A DNA stretch of 44,662 bases from NCBI GenBank assembly GCA_009930475.1, contig RZYC01000028.1:1-44662 (forward strand). Direction: 5' to 3'. Below, piece after piece: positions 9,134-18,073 of the stretch (the stretch's first letter is position 1; the number at the start of each line of letters is the position of its first letter). Position numbers and translations under genes: made by a program. Origin of the DNA: Spartobacteria bacterium (lineage in GTDB: Bacteria > Verrucomicrobiota > Kiritimatiellia > RZYC01). The notes under the pieces are model-generated. The model was given only the letters and a program-made list of their open reading frames with translations. It did no database searches and was not told the origin of the DNA.

Positions 9134-10105
9134 ATGAGAAGGCGAAGAATTAAACGCGACCAATTAGCTTATTACCACTGCATGACGCGCGTGGTGGGGC
9201 GAGAAATGCTACTGGGGGATGTGGAGAAGGAGCACATGCGTCAGCTGATTCGTCGGGTGGAGGGGTTTAGCGGGGTGCGCGTGTTGACGTATGCGGTAAT
9301 GACGAATCATGTTCATTTGTTGCTGGAGGAGCCGGATCGAGATTCGGTGGTGACGGACGCGGTGTTGATGGAACGGTTGCGTGCGTTGTATACGGAGGAA
9401 GAAATGGGGGAGATTATGTTGCGTTGGTCTGGTTGGGAGGAACAGGGTAATCTGTTTGCGGTGGAGGAGGATAAGCGAAGGTATTCAAGGCGCATGCATG
9501 ATATCAGTGATTTTATGAAGACGCTGAAGCATCGTTTTTCTTTTTGGTATAATCGGATGCACGGACGGAAGGGGACGTTGTGGGAGGAACGGTTTAAGAG
9601 TGTGCTGGTAGAAGGGGGCGAGGTTTTACGTACGGTGGCCGCATATATCGAGATGAATCCGGTGAGGTCGGGGATGGTGAATGATCCCATGGAGTATTGT
9701 TTTTGTGGATTGGGTGAAGCGATGGGTGGATCAAGACGGGCTCGCGCAGGAATTGGGGAATTAATGCGGTTGAAACGGGTTGGTTTTGGTTTAGATACAG
9801 ATTTAGCATGGGAAAAGGTTTTGTCACAATATGCTGAAGAGGTTTTGCATTATGGGGTTAAGGGCGATGATGAACAGCGGGGTGTGGCGAGAACGAATCG
9901 TTTTTTGTCTCGGTGTCGCTATTTTACGGATGGGCAGGTATTGGGCTCCAAGGACTTTGTGGAGGAGTTTTTTTCGGAACATCGTGATTATTTTGGTCCG
10001 CGTCGAAGTCATGGGGGGCGCAAAGTGAAGGGGGACTGGGAACATCTTTATGCTGTCAGGGATGTTGGCCGTGTCCGTCCAGCAAGTGAAAATAGACAAA
10101 AATAA
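9134..10105 (+). CDS. REP-associated tyrosine transposase (RAYT, Y1_Tnp/IS200-like)
   Basis: A single-strand HUH endonuclease of 323 residues, of the domesticated IS200-like RAYT family that acts on REP palindromes. The N-terminal RRRRIKRDQLAYYHCMTRV is typical of the family. The HUH pair is H59/H61 in TNHVHLLLE, the nucleophile is Y171 in AAYIEMNPVRSG, and LKHRFSFWYNRMHGRKGTLWEERFK lies between. All catalytic residues appear intact. The gene is unusually G-rich compared with its neighbours. AGGAG sits 2 nt before the ATG at 9134. Its C-terminus matches the partial copy at 1-124. No flanking IS inverted repeats are seen. REP-like palindromes occur at 42631-42860. Confidence 0.9.
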   Translation: MRRRRIKRDQLAYYHCMTRVVGREMLLGDVEKEHMRQLIRRVEGFSGVRVLTYAVMTNHVHLLLEEPDRDSVVTDAVLMERLRALYTEEEMGEIMLRWSGWEEQGNLFAVEEDKRRYSRRMHDISDFMKTLKHRFSFWYNRMHGRKGTLWEERFKSVLVEGGEVLRTVAAYIEMNPVRSGMVNDPMEYCFCGLGEAMGGSRRARAGIGELMRLKRVGFGLDTDLAWEKVLSQYAEEVLHYGVKGDDEQRGVARTNRFLSRCRYFTDGQVLGSKDFVEEFFSEHRDYFGPRRSHGGRKVKGDWEHLYAVRDVGRVRPASENRQK

Positions 10106-10114
10106 AAGATGGCA

Positions 10115-10144
10115 TTGACACCGAGATGTGTTTTGTCCTACTGT
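10115..10144 (+). promoter_or_regulatory. Predicted promoter of the trp operon
   Basis: TTGACA (10115-10120), an 18-nt spacer and TACTGT (10139-10144). The start of transcription would fall near 10150, just ahead of the leader-peptide ribosome binding site. No operator palindrome for a TrpR-like repressor is evident. Confidence 0.5.
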
Positions 10145-10167
10145 TTCTACAAATAGGAACAAGTGAT

Positions 10168-10206
10168 ATGAAAAATTATTGGTGGAACAACTTAAAAAAG
10201 CCGTAG
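10168..10206 (+). CDS. trpL: trp operon leader peptide
   Basis: The short ORF ATG-AAA-AAT-TAT-TGG-TGG-AAC-AAC-TTA-AAA-AAG-CCG-TAG encodes MKNYWWNNLKKP with two adjacent Trp codons at 10180-10185. AGGA (10155-10158) lies 9 nt before the ATG. The position is between the promoter and a terminator ahead of trpE, with the stop codon inside the 5' arm of the predicted antiterminator. This is the classical design for ribosome-mediated attenuation: charged tRNA-Trp lets the ribosome reach the stop and the terminator forms, while shortage stalls it on the Trp codons. Confidence 0.82.
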   Translation: MKNYWWNNLKKP

Positions 10207-10259
10207 CGGGATTCAGGCAACATTGAACCCCTGCGACGGCCTATGCTGTCGCTTTTTTT
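10200..10259 (+). terminator. trp attenuator: terminator hairpin with competing antiterminator
   Basis: The terminator is the stem 10233-10240 (GCGACGGC) with 10245-10252 (GCTGTCGC), eight pairs including one G-U, loop CTAT, then seven T at 10253-10259. The alternative antiterminator pairs GCCGT at 10200-10204 with ACGGC at 10236-10240, GC 10206-10207 with GC 10233-10234 and GGG 10208-10210 with CCC 10229-10231. It consumes the 5' arm of the terminator. The leader stop codon (10204-10206) sits within the antiterminator arm, so a ribosome that terminates there blocks it. A 1:2 protector hairpin is not obvious. Confidence 0.8.
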
Positions 10260-10283
10260 GTATAAGGATGAATGGAGAAGATG

Positions 10284-11798
10284 ATGATGAATCCAAGTTT
10301 AGAAGAATTTAAGGCACTGTCCGCAAAAGGGAATGTGATTCCGGTATTTCAGGAGTTGCTTGCAGACATGGAAACGCCGGTGTCGGTGTTCAGTCGGTTC
10401 ATGGATCGGGAACATTGTTTTTTGTTGGAAAGTGTTGAAGGCGGAAAGCGCTGGGGGCGCTATTCCCTGATAGGCGTTGATCCCTATGCTGTATTCGAAA
10501 TGAAAGAAAAAACCGTGTCGATCAAGCGCAACGGGGTCGATCTGGTTCAAGGACAACAGGGACGTCCGCTGGATATTCTGCGCGATTATCTCAGAACCAA
10601 GAAGCCTGTAGCGGTGCCGGGACTACCTCGGTTTTTTGGAGGTGCGGTAGGTTATTTAAGCTACGAAGCGGTGCGGGAGTTTGAACGCATGCCGGAACCG
10701 AAAACTGCGGCGGAATGGCCTGATGCCTGTTTCATGATTTCAGATCAGATGATCATTTTTGACAATGTTCGCCACACGATGAAGGTGCTGGTCTGTGTGC
10801 ATACAGATGAATTTGAGTCGATGGATGCGGCCTATGAGTATGGCGTGAGCGGGGTTAAGGGACTTTTGTCTTTGCTTGGCAAAAAAGTGCCCACGGTGTA
10901 TCTGCCCAAAGAGCGGATTGACGTCGAATTGAAATCCAATATGACCAAGGCGCAATTTGAAGGTGCGGTGGAAAAAGCCAAACAGTACATTGTGGATGGC
11001 GATATTATTCAGGCGGTTTTGTCGCAGCGGTTTTCAACAGAACTGCCGGTGTCGCCGCTGCTGGTTTATCGGGCGTTGCGGGTGATCAATCCATCGCCGT
11101 ACATGTTCTGTTTGAAATTCGGGCATCGGCTGTTAATCGGATCGTCGCCGGAAGTGATGGTGAGACTGACGGATGATAAAGTCGAACTGCGACCCATTGC
11201 CGGAACGCGTCATCGTGGTAAAACGGAGCAGGAAGATCGTCAACTGACCGATGACCTATTGAAAGACGAGAAAGAACGGGCAGAACACGTCATGTTGGTG
11301 GATTTAGGGCGGAATGATTTGGGGCGCATTGGCGAACCCGGCAGTGTGCAGGTCAAGGACTTTATGACCGTCGAACGATATTCCCATGTGATGCATATCG
11401 TGTCGCAGGTGGAAGCCATTCGCAAAAAAGAGGTCGATGCTTTTGATATACTCGCCGCCACCTTCCCTGCAGGAACACTGTCTGGCGCGCCGAAAATTCG
11501 TGCGATGGAAATTATCCATGAACTGGAGCCAGAACGTCGCGGCCCCTATGGCGGAGCGGTAGGATATATCGGATATGACGGGAATATGGACATGGCCATA
11601 ACGATTCGTACCCTGCAGATTACCGGTGATCAGCTGTCGATTCAGGCAGGAGCCGGTATTGTATACGATTCCGATCCCGAAAAAGAATATGAAGAAACCT
11701 GCCACAAAGCCCGGGCGGTAGTTCGTTCGCTGGAAGCTGCGGCTGCGGGACTGGATCCATCCATATTAGAACAGGATTTGATTGGAGGTGCAGAATGA
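10284..11798 (+). CDS. trpE: Anthranilate synthase component I
   Basis: Converts chorismate plus ammonia or glutamine to anthranilate, the first committed step of tryptophan synthesis. It is about 504 residues. The N-terminal domain has the LLES motif (CFLLESVEGGKRWGRYSLIG) that forms the Trp feedback-inhibition site. The chorismate-binding domain has GDIIQAVLSQRF, GSSPEVMVRL, PIAGTRHRG, DEKERAEHVMLVDLGRNDLGR, FPAGTLSGAPKIRAMEII and the C-terminal GAGIVYDSDPEKEYEET. Several starts are possible: ATG at 10272, 10281, 10284 and 10287. GGAG at 10274-10277 favours 10284 or 10287. Attenuated by the upstream leader and coupled to trpG by an ATGA overlap. Confidence 0.96.
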   Translation: MMNPSLEEFKALSAKGNVIPVFQELLADMETPVSVFSRFMDREHCFLLESVEGGKRWGRYSLIGVDPYAVFEMKEKTVSIKRNGVDLVQGQQGRPLDILRDYLRTKKPVAVPGLPRFFGGAVGYLSYEAVREFERMPEPKTAAEWPDACFMISDQMIIFDNVRHTMKVLVCVHTDEFESMDAAYEYGVSGVKGLLSLLGKKVPTVYLPKERIDVELKSNMTKAQFEGAVEKAKQYIVDGDIIQAVLSQRFSTELPVSPLLVYRALRVINPSPYMFCLKFGHRLLIGSSPEVMVRLTDDKVELRPIAGTRHRGKTEQEDRQLTDDLLKDEKERAEHVMLVDLGRNDLGRIGEPGSVQVKDFMTVERYSHVMHIVSQVEAIRKKEVDAFDILAATFPAGTLSGAPKIRAMEIIHELEPERRGPYGGAVGYIGYDGNMDMAITIRTLQITGDQLSIQAGAGIVYDSDPEKEYEETCHKARAVVRSLEAAAAGLDPSILEQDLIGGAE

Positions 11799-12367
11799 TT
11801 TTAGTCATCGATAATTACGATTCCTTTACGTTCAATCTCGTGCATTATTTACAGATGATTGGCGAAACGGTGCGAGTGGAACGCAACGATTCCATCACAC
11901 TGAGCGACATAGAGAAAATGGATGTCGAAGCACTGATTCTGTCGCCGGGGCCATGTACCCCCACCGAAGCGGGGATCAGCCTGGATGTGGTTCATCGTTT
12001 CAGCGGGACGTTACCTATTTTGGGTGTTTGCCTTGGAATGCAGACCATTGGTCAGGCTTTCGGCGGGAAAATCATTCATGCCAAACGCATTATGCATGGC
12101 AAGGTTTCGGCCATAGAGCACAGCAGCGGCGGCGTTTTCCAAGGTATGCGCTCTCCGGTGAATGCGATTCGCTATCATTCGCTGGCCATTGAAGAAGCCA
12201 CGATCCCCGATTGTTTAACCATTACGGCCCGTGCCGAAGACGGTGAAATCATGGGAGTTCGTCACAAAGAGCATCTGACCGAAGGCGTGCAGTTTCATCC
12301 GGAGTCTATTCTGACGCCGGGCGGAAAACGCATGTTGCAAAATTTTATGAATGAAGTTCGAGCCTAA
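11795..12367 (+). CDS. trpG: Anthranilate synthase component II (glutamine amidotransferase)
   Basis: A class I glutamine amidotransferase of 190 residues that supplies ammonia to TrpE. The N-terminus ILVIDNYDSFTFNLVHYL is diagnostic. The catalytic triad is C79 (GVCLGMQTIG) with H168 and E170 (VQFHPES). The oxyanion region LSPGPCTP is present. The ATG overlaps the trpE stop by 4 bp. In some bacteria such a subunit also serves PabB; no pabB is seen here. Confidence 0.96.
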   Translation: MILVIDNYDSFTFNLVHYLQMIGETVRVERNDSITLSDIEKMDVEALILSPGPCTPTEAGISLDVVHRFSGTLPILGVCLGMQTIGQAFGGKIIHAKRIMHGKVSAIEHSSGGVFQGMRSPVNAIRYHSLAIEEATIPDCLTITARAEDGEIMGVRHKEHLTEGVQFHPESILTPGGKRMLQNFMNEVRA

Positions 12368-12417
12368 GTGACGTAACATGGCGACATGCTGTCACGCAGC
12401 AAGAAAGGATTGATCCG

Positions 12418-13440
12418 ATGAATATCAAAGAAGCATTGGCCCGAGTTGTAAATGATAAGACCGATTTGTCCGCCGATGACATGGGCAAAGTGATGGATCA
12501 AATCATGGAAGGCCTTGCCACCCCTTCGCAGATCGCAGGATTACTGGTTGGGCTGCGTCTGAAAGGCGAAACCATAGTCGAAGTCGCGGCGGGCGCGTCA
12601 AGTATGCGGCGTCATGCCACTTTCATAGATGCGGGTCAGCGCGCCGTTGTGGATACCTGCGGAACGGGCGGGGATGGAGCAGATACATTTAATATTTCCA
12701 CTACCGCCGCCTTTATTGCAGCCGGTGCGGGAATCTGTGTGGCCAAGCATGGCAACAGAGCGGTATCCAGCAAATGCGGATCAGCTGATGTATTGGCGGC
12801 TTTGGGCGTAAAAATCGATGCGCATCCGGCTGTGATGGAACAGTGTATTCAGGAGCACGGCATCGGATTTTTGTTTGCACCGGCGATGCATCCGGCCATG
12901 AAATATGCCATTGGTCCTCGTCGGGAACTGGGATTACGTACGATGTTTAACATGCTGGGACCGCTGACCAATCCGGCTGGAGCAACCGGGCAGGTTTTGG
13001 GAGTATTTAAACCGGAATTGACCGAAATGTTTGCCGGAGCACTCCTGCAGCTGGGAACACGCCGCGCCTTTGTTGTGCATGGCGAATGTGGCCTGGATGA
13101 AATGGATTGCTGCGGTCCGACGCGGATCAGTGAATTGCGTGACGGCATCATAAAAACCTACGAACTATTCCCCGAAATGCTCGTGGGTGAATGCGATGAT
13201 CCCGAGGGAATTCATGGCGGAGAACCCGAAGAAAATGCCGTAATACTGCGCTCGATTCTGACAGGAGAACGCAAAGGTGCCGCTCGGCAGATTTCCGTAC
13301 TCAATGCCGCCGCCGCCATTGTTGCCGGTGAAGCGGCGGATACGCTGGAAGAGGGCGTACGCATGGCTGAAGAAGCCATTGACAGTGGTGCCGCACTGGC
13401 CAAGCTGGACATATTGATACAGGAATCACAGGAAATATAG
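12418..13440 (+). CDS. trpD: Anthranilate phosphoribosyltransferase
   Basis: Transfers phosphoribose from PRPP to anthranilate. It is 340 residues, the usual length. The small N-terminal helical domain includes LATPSQIAGLLVGLRLKGET. The PRPP site is VDTCGTGGDGADTFNISTTAAF and the adjacent KHGNRAVSSKCGSADVLAALG. The metal-binding E/D pair is in HGECGLDEMDCCG. It is free-standing, not fused to trpG. The SD AAAGGA precedes the ATG across a 50-bp gap from trpG. Confidence 0.96.
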   Translation: MNIKEALARVVNDKTDLSADDMGKVMDQIMEGLATPSQIAGLLVGLRLKGETIVEVAAGASSMRRHATFIDAGQRAVVDTCGTGGDGADTFNISTTAAFIAAGAGICVAKHGNRAVSSKCGSADVLAALGVKIDAHPAVMEQCIQEHGIGFLFAPAMHPAMKYAIGPRRELGLRTMFNMLGPLTNPAGATGQVLGVFKPELTEMFAGALLQLGTRRAFVVHGECGLDEMDCCGPTRISELRDGIIKTYELFPEMLVGECDDPEGIHGGEPEENAVILRSILTGERKGAARQISVLNAAAAIVAGEAADTLEEGVRMAEEAIDSGAALAKLDILIQESQEI

Positions 13441-13447
13441 GGACGAC

Positions 13448-14239
13448 ATGGCGACGATACTGGATGAAATAGTGGCCCGCATTCGTGCCGACTTACCTGG
13501 AATCAAAGCAGCCTGTTCGCAGGAATTGCTGGAGGCGCAACTGCTGAGTAAAGCGGCACCGTCCTTTGCGTCGGCACTGCGCGGTGGCCGGTTGCGCGAA
13601 AATCCGGCGATGATCACGGAACTCAAAAAAGCGTCCCCGTCTAAAGGAATCATTCGTAAAGATTTCGATGTGACGGAGCTGGCGTCGGAATTGGAGGCCC
13701 ATGGTGCATCCGCCTTGTCGGTACTCACCGAGCGTCATTATTTCAAGGGGTCGCCGGATTACTTACAACGCGTTGTACAGCAGGTGAAAATTCCCGTTCT
13801 GCGCAAAGATTTTATTGTAGACACCTATCAGATTGCTGAGGCACGGGTTTGGGGGGCGTCGGCCATTTTACTCATCGCGGCCGCCTTGGAACCTCAGGAA
13901 TATGCTCTTTTGTTCCGCTATGCCAAAGCGGCAGGTCTGGATGTACTGACCGAAGTACATAATGCGCAGGAACTGGATTGGGTTTTAGAACAGGGCGCGG
14001 ATATCGTGGGAGTGAACAGCCGCAATTTAAAGACCTTTCATGTGGATTTAGATGTGACCCAGTCGCTGATCGGCACCATTCCCGAATCCTTGATTCGTGT
14101 GGCCGAAAGCGGTGTGAAATCCCGTGCAAGTTTAAAAATGCTACATGCCGCTGGTGCTGACGCGGCGTTGATCGGGGAAGCCGTCATGGCGCAGCTGCGT
14201 CCGGGTCGGGCGTTGTCCGAACTATTGGGGCAGAGCTGA
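13448..14239 (+). CDS. trpC: Indole-3-glycerol phosphate synthase
   Basis: A TIM-barrel lyase of 263 residues that closes the indole ring of carboxyphenylaminodeoxyribulose phosphate. Signatures are ITELKKASPSKGIIRKDFD (catalytic Lys region), ALSVLTERHYFKGS, VLRKDFIVDTYQIAEARVWGASAILLI, VNSRNLKTFHVDLD and the phosphate loops AESGVKS and GADAALIGEAVM. It is separate from trpF. It begins 7 bp after trpD; its TGA overlaps the trpF ATG by one base. Confidence 0.96.
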   Translation: MATILDEIVARIRADLPGIKAACSQELLEAQLLSKAAPSFASALRGGRLRENPAMITELKKASPSKGIIRKDFDVTELASELEAHGASALSVLTERHYFKGSPDYLQRVVQQVKIPVLRKDFIVDTYQIAEARVWGASAILLIAAALEPQEYALLFRYAKAAGLDVLTEVHNAQELDWVLEQGADIVGVNSRNLKTFHVDLDVTQSLIGTIPESLIRVAESGVKSRASLKMLHAAGADAALIGEAVMAQLRPGRALSELLGQS

Positions 14240-14904
14240 TGGAAACGGGATTACAAATGAAAATATGCGGGATAACCCGTTTGGAAGACGCTTTGAAAGC
14301 GGCAGAACTGGGCGTGAATTATCTGGGCTTTATTTTCGTTCCGCAGTCACCCCGTTGTGTGGATGCTGCTTTTGCTCAGGAGGTTCGGGCGCGGTTGCCG
14401 GTGTCGGTGAAAACCGTGGGCGTATTTATGGATCAGCCGCTGGATTATGTGCAGCGCACGGCAGATGTCTGTGATTTCGATGTGCTGCAGCTGCATGGCG
14501 ATGAACCTTCGTCATGGGTTTCGCAGTTGGACGGAAGAACGATTTGGAAAGCGGTGCATCTGCAATGTGATGCGGATGTGGTTGCTATATCGGTGTATCC
14601 AGCGGATGCTTTACTGGTGGATGCTATGAGCGGACAACAGCGTGGCGGCACAGGAAAAGTGGCCGACTGGTCGCTGGCAGCAACGCTTTCGGCGCGACGA
14701 CGTGTGGTGCTGGCCGGCGGATTATCCGTCGAAAATATGGCGTCAGCACTGCAAACTGTGAAACCCTATGCTGTGGACATCAACAGTCGGATCGAAGATG
14801 CCCCGGGAAAGAAAAATCATGAAAAAATGGAACAAATTTTAGCAATATGTCGCGCACAAGCCTTGGAAGCTCGCACAAAAACGAAGGAGAATGATCATGT
14901 TTGA
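14239..14904 (+). CDS. trpF: Phosphoribosylanthranilate isomerase
   Basis: A TIM-barrel isomerase of 221 residues performing the Amadori rearrangement. The N-terminal [27 protein letters not shown] carries the catalytic Cys (C10). The general acid Asp is in [24 protein letters not shown]. The C-terminal [12 protein letters not shown] and [20 protein letters not shown] bind phosphate. TGATG coupling with trpC. The 3' end carries the SD for trpB. Confidence 0.95.
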   Translation: METGLQMKICGITRLEDALKAAELGVNYLGFIFVPQSPRCVDAAFAQEVRARLPVSVKTVGVFMDQPLDYVQRTADVCDFDVLQLHGDEPSSWVSQLDGRTIWKAVHLQCDADVVAISVYPADALLVDAMSGQQRGGTGKVADWSLAATLSARRRVVLAGGLSVENMASALQTVKPYAVDINSRIEDAPGKKNHEKMEQILAICRAQALEARTKTKENDHV

Positions 14905-16093
14905 TCCGGATAAAAATGGACATTACGGCCCCTACGGCGGGCAATATGTGGCAGAAACGCTGATGCCGGCATTGCAGGAACTGGATGCCGCTTTTACGAG
15001 GTATTGGGACGACGACGATTTTCAGGCGGAACTGAATGGACTGCTCAGCGACTATGTGGGACGTCCCAGTCCCATGTATCTGGCCAAACGGCTGACGGAA
15101 CATTGTGGTGGTGCGCAGATCTGGTTAAAGCGTGAAGACCTGAATCATACCGGTGCGCATAAAGTCAACAACACCATTGGGCAGGTTCTGCTGGCCCGTC
15201 GCATGGGTAAAAAGCGGGTTATTGCCGAAACCGGTGCGGGTATGCACGGTGTGGCCACGGCCACGGCAGCCGCCCTCTTCGGACTGGAATGCGAAGTGTT
15301 TATGGGCACCGAGGACATCGAACGTCAGGCTCCCAATGTGGATCGCATGAAAATGCTGGGAGCCAAGCTGGTGGCAGTCGACAGTGGATCGGCCACCCTG
15401 AAAGATGCGATGAACGAAGCCATGCGCAACTGGGTGTCGACAGTGGAGAATACCTTTTACGTGATTGGTACGGTGGCCGGGCCCTATCCCTATCCCAAAA
15501 TGGTCAAAGCCTTTCAGGCGGTGATCAGTCGGGAAGCACGCCGTCAGATGCTGGAAAAAACCGGACGGCTGCCTGATGAAGTGGTCGCCTGTGTGGGTGG
15601 CGGCAGCAATGCCATGGGCATGTTTGCTCATTTTCTCGAAGACGAATCGGTGGCCCTGACCGGCGCAGAAGCGGCGGGCAGCGGGCTTTCTTCGGGACTG
15701 CATGCCTGTAGTATCTGCGGTGGTCGTATCGGCGTCCTGCACGGAAATAAAACCTATTTGCTGCAGGACAAAGAAGGGCAGGTACTCAATACGCATTCGG
15801 TTTCCGCCGGACTGGATTATCCCGGTGTCGGTCCCGAACATGCCTGGCTTAATGACTGTCAGCGTGCGCGCTATATTCCTATCGACGATGATCAGGCCAT
15901 TGATGCATTCCAAAAGCTGTGCCGGCTGGAAGGCATTATTCCCGCGCTGGAATCGGCCCATGCCATCGCTGCCGGAATGATCAGTGCCTCGCAACGCGGG
16001 CCGGAAGAAACGGTGGCCATATGTCTATCCGGACGTGGCGATAAAGACATGGCGTCGGTAATGCAATATCTGGCCGAAAAGGCAAAAATTTAA
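14897..16093 (+). CDS. trpB: Tryptophan synthase beta chain
   Basis: The PLP enzyme that condenses indole with serine; 398 residues, TrpB1 type. The N-terminal [19 protein letters not shown] is diagnostic. The PLP Schiff-base Lys is K89 in HTGAHKVNN. The phosphate-binding [10 protein letters not shown] and the C-terminal [10 protein letters not shown] are present. AAGGAG at 14884-14889 leaves 7 nt to the ATG at 14897 but only 1 nt to an ATG at 14891, so 14897 is preferred, giving an 8-bp overlap with trpF. Confidence 0.97.
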   Translation: MFDPDKNGHYGPYGGQYVAETLMPALQELDAAFTRYWDDDDFQAELNGLLSDYVGRPSPMYLAKRLTEHCGGAQIWLKREDLNHTGAHKVNNTIGQVLLARRMGKKRVIAETGAGMHGVATATAAALFGLECEVFMGTEDIERQAPNVDRMKMLGAKLVAVDSGSATLKDAMNEAMRNWVSTVENTFYVIGTVAGPYPYPKMVKAFQAVISREARRQMLEKTGRLPDEVVACVGGGSNAMGMFAHFLEDESVALTGAEAAGSGLSSGLHACSICGGRIGVLHGNKTYLLQDKEGQVLNTHSVSAGLDYPGVGPEHAWLNDCQRARYIPIDDDQAIDAFQKLCRLEGIIPALESAHAIAAGMISASQRGPEETVAICLSGRGDKDMASVMQYLAEKAKI

Positions 16094-16110
16094 GTGCGGA
16101 GAAATATGAA

Positions 16111-16920
16111 ATGAACAGAATAGATCAAGTATTTGCCACCTGCAAAACCGAGAAACGGGCGGCCCTGATTCCTTATATCACCTGTGGTGATCCCACCTTG
16201 GCTTTTACGGAGCAGGTCGTCGAACAGCTTGCGGTTTCCGGCGCGGATATTATTGAACTGGGCATGCCCTTTTCCGACCCCATGGCCGATGGCAAGACCA
16301 TTCAGGAAGCCTGTACCCGGGCACTGGCTCACGGGGTGACGCTAACGGAAATTTTCGACATGGTATCCCGCTTGCGTGCCAGAGGGGTGAAGACCCCGTT
16401 CATCCTCTTCAGCTATTACAATGTTCTGTTTGGACAAGGCATTGAAGTAGTCGCCAAACGCTGTGCCGAAGCGGGTATTGATGGCTGGTTGACTGTGGAT
16501 ATGCCCATCGAGGAAGTTGACGAAATTCTGCCGGTACTGAATGCCTGCGGGCTGGTCTGGATTCCGCTGACCGCTCCCACTACATCGCTGGAGCGGATCG
16601 AAGCCATTCAATCCCGCGGTGGCGGATTCCTTTATTACATCATGGTGACCGGCGTGACAGGAGCCCGCAGCGGAATTCCCGAAGGGCTGGCCAAGCGGTT
16701 GGCCGATGTGCGGCGTGCATCCAAATTGCCTGTTGCAGCGGGTTTCGGAGTGTCATCGCCGGAAATGGTAGCAGAAATTGCGGCTCATGCCGATGCGGTG
16801 GTTGTAGGCAGTCGTTTAGTCGACCTGCTGCATACCGCCTATACCGAAGAATCACCGGACACGGCTCTGACCAAAGCCGGCGTATTCATCCGCGCCATGG
16901 CCGACGCCCTGCCACATTAA
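16111..16920 (+). CDS. trpA: Tryptophan synthase alpha chain
   Basis: Cleaves indole-3-glycerol phosphate to indole, which is channelled to TrpB. It has 269 residues. Catalytic residues are at the canonical numbers: E49 (IIELGMPFSDPMADG) and D60. Also visible are PYITCGDP, the mobile loop VTGVTGARSGIP, VAAGFGVSSPEMV and VVVGSRLVDLL. The SD GCGGAGA precedes the ATG, 17 bp after trpB. It is the last gene of the operon and is followed by a hairpin. Confidence 0.97.
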   Translation: MNRIDQVFATCKTEKRAALIPYITCGDPTLAFTEQVVEQLAVSGADIIELGMPFSDPMADGKTIQEACTRALAHGVTLTEIFDMVSRLRARGVKTPFILFSYYNVLFGQGIEVVAKRCAEAGIDGWLTVDMPIEEVDEILPVLNACGLVWIPLTAPTTSLERIEAIQSRGGGFLYYIMVTGVTGARSGIPEGLAKRLADVRRASKLPVAAGFGVSSPEMVAEIAAHADAVVVGSRLVDLLHTAYTEESPDTALTKAGVFIRAMADALPH

Positions 16921-16930
16921 TGTTGTTGCG

Positions 16931-16953
16931 GCCCGAGGACATGATCCTCGGGC
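16931..16953 (+). terminator. Hairpin terminator after trpA
   Basis: A nine-pair perfect stem GCCCGAGGA / TCCTCGGGC with a five-base loop, 10 bp after the trpA stop. It is followed by a pyrimidine run (TCTCTCC) rather than a pure T tract, so termination may be partly Rho-dependent or work for both converging units. Confidence 0.6.
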
Positions 16954-16976
16954 TCTCTCCTGGGGTTGCAGGATCA

Positions 16977-17000
16977 GATTTCCTTGTTCGGGAGGAAATC
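16977..17000 (-). terminator. Inverted repeat downstream of the universal stress gene
   Basis: GATTTCC (16977-16983) and GGAAATC (16994-17000) form a 7-bp stem with a 10-base loop between the convergent trpA and uspA-like genes. There is no T tract on either strand, so a terminator role is only possible. Confidence 0.3.
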
Positions 17001-17056
17001 ATATTATACCCGATGCTTCCGGGGCAGGGTGGGGGTCGGGCGTTCTGAAGATAGGG

Positions 17057-17902
17057 CTATTTAAGGAGCACCACAGGGATGGCACTGCGGGCGATGAGAT
17101 GAACGGTGGTACTTCCCAGCACCATTTCACGGATGCGACTGTGTCCATAGGCTCCGACAAAAAGCACATCGCACTGGTATTCTTTGATTGCAGCCAGGAT
17201 ACGTTCTTCCGCAATGCCGGTTTCTATATGCGCATCGACAGTCAGTCCATAGCTTTGCACCAGTGCCGCGCCTTCGTCATTTATACGGGCCGCGTGTTCA
17301 TCTTTCATGGCGTCAATCACCGTGATCAGCGTAATTTTCAAATCAAGCTCTTTGGCCATTTCAGACGCTTTGACCAACGCCTGCCGGGCATGATCACTGC
17401 CATCGTAGGCCGCCAGCACATGCGTGACGGGGCCGCATTTTTCAGGCGTCACAATGCAGGGTTTTGTGCTGTACCGGGTCAATCTTTCGGCCGTGGAGCC
17501 AATCATTTTACCCAGCCACTGCGCATCCTCTCCTTTTTGACCGAGAACAATCCAGTCAGCATCATTACCGGCGTCAATAATGGCGTGAGCAGGCATCCCC
17601 ATAACGATATCGAATTTGACTTCCATCCGGCATGGTGCGGTTTTCTTTAAAAAGGCATCGCGAATGCCCTCTCCTTTTTTGTGCAGAATTTCGCGGAACT
17701 GTTCTACTTGAACGCCGTAGGTTTCCACACCGAGCCACCCCATGCTGTCACCCATCATGGGTGCTTCGAGAATACAGGCGTTAAGCACATGGATACCTTT
17801 GAGGGATTTCGCCTTCATCCGCCCGGCCAGTTCCATGGCAAACTCAACGGCAGTATCGGCATACGCCGACCCATCTGTACAAACTATAAATCGTCCATTC
17901 AT
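17057..17902 (-). CDS. Tandem-domain universal stress protein (UspA family)
   Basis: A cytoplasmic protein of 281 residues with two UspA domains (about 1-150 and 158-281). Each domain keeps the ATP-binding pattern GxxG-x9-GS/T: LGQKGEDAQWLGKMIGST in the first and VGAYGHSRIREMVLGST in the second. Each starts with the Asp-containing strand (VCTDGS, AAYDGS). Such proteins bind ATP and help survival under starvation or respiratory stress; no partner is evident. A strong SD (AAAGGAAAGGAA) precedes the ATG. Confidence 0.93.
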   Translation of the reverse strand: MNGRFIVCTDGSAYADTAVEFAMELAGRMKAKSLKGIHVLNACILEAPMMGDSMGWLGVETYGVQVEQFREILHKKGEGIRDAFLKKTAPCRMEVKFDIVMGMPAHAIIDAGNDADWIVLGQKGEDAQWLGKMIGSTAERLTRYSTKPCIVTPEKCGPVTHVLAAYDGSDHARQALVKASEMAKELDLKITLITVIDAMKDEHAARINDEGAALVQSYGLTVDAHIETGIAEERILAAIKEYQCDVLFVGAYGHSRIREMVLGSTTVHLIARSAIPVVLLK

Positions 17903-18039
17903 ATCGCGTTCCTTTCCTTTCAGTTGTCACCCTTACGTGCCTACGTATTCAATACTACGAAATTGTTTTAGAATGTCGAGTCAAGCATGCTGGAAAAAAG
18001 GGCATGACCAAAAAAAATGCGATCATTTCAATCTGTCAC

Positions 18040-18067
18040 TTGCTGTCTTTCCACAAATCTGTATCTT
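18040..18067 (+). promoter_or_regulatory. Predicted promoter of ftsK
   Basis: TTGCTG (18040-18045), a 16-nt spacer and TATCTT (18062-18067). The -10 box ends 6 nt before the ATG at 18074, so the transcript would start at about the start codon. No SD is present. Prediction only. Confidence 0.35.
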
Positions 18068-18073
18068 GTTCGC

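Noticed and set aside
15125-15994. A 289-codon frame antisense to trpB
   Set aside because: Shadow of a G+C-rich conserved gene; the translation has no recognisable family.
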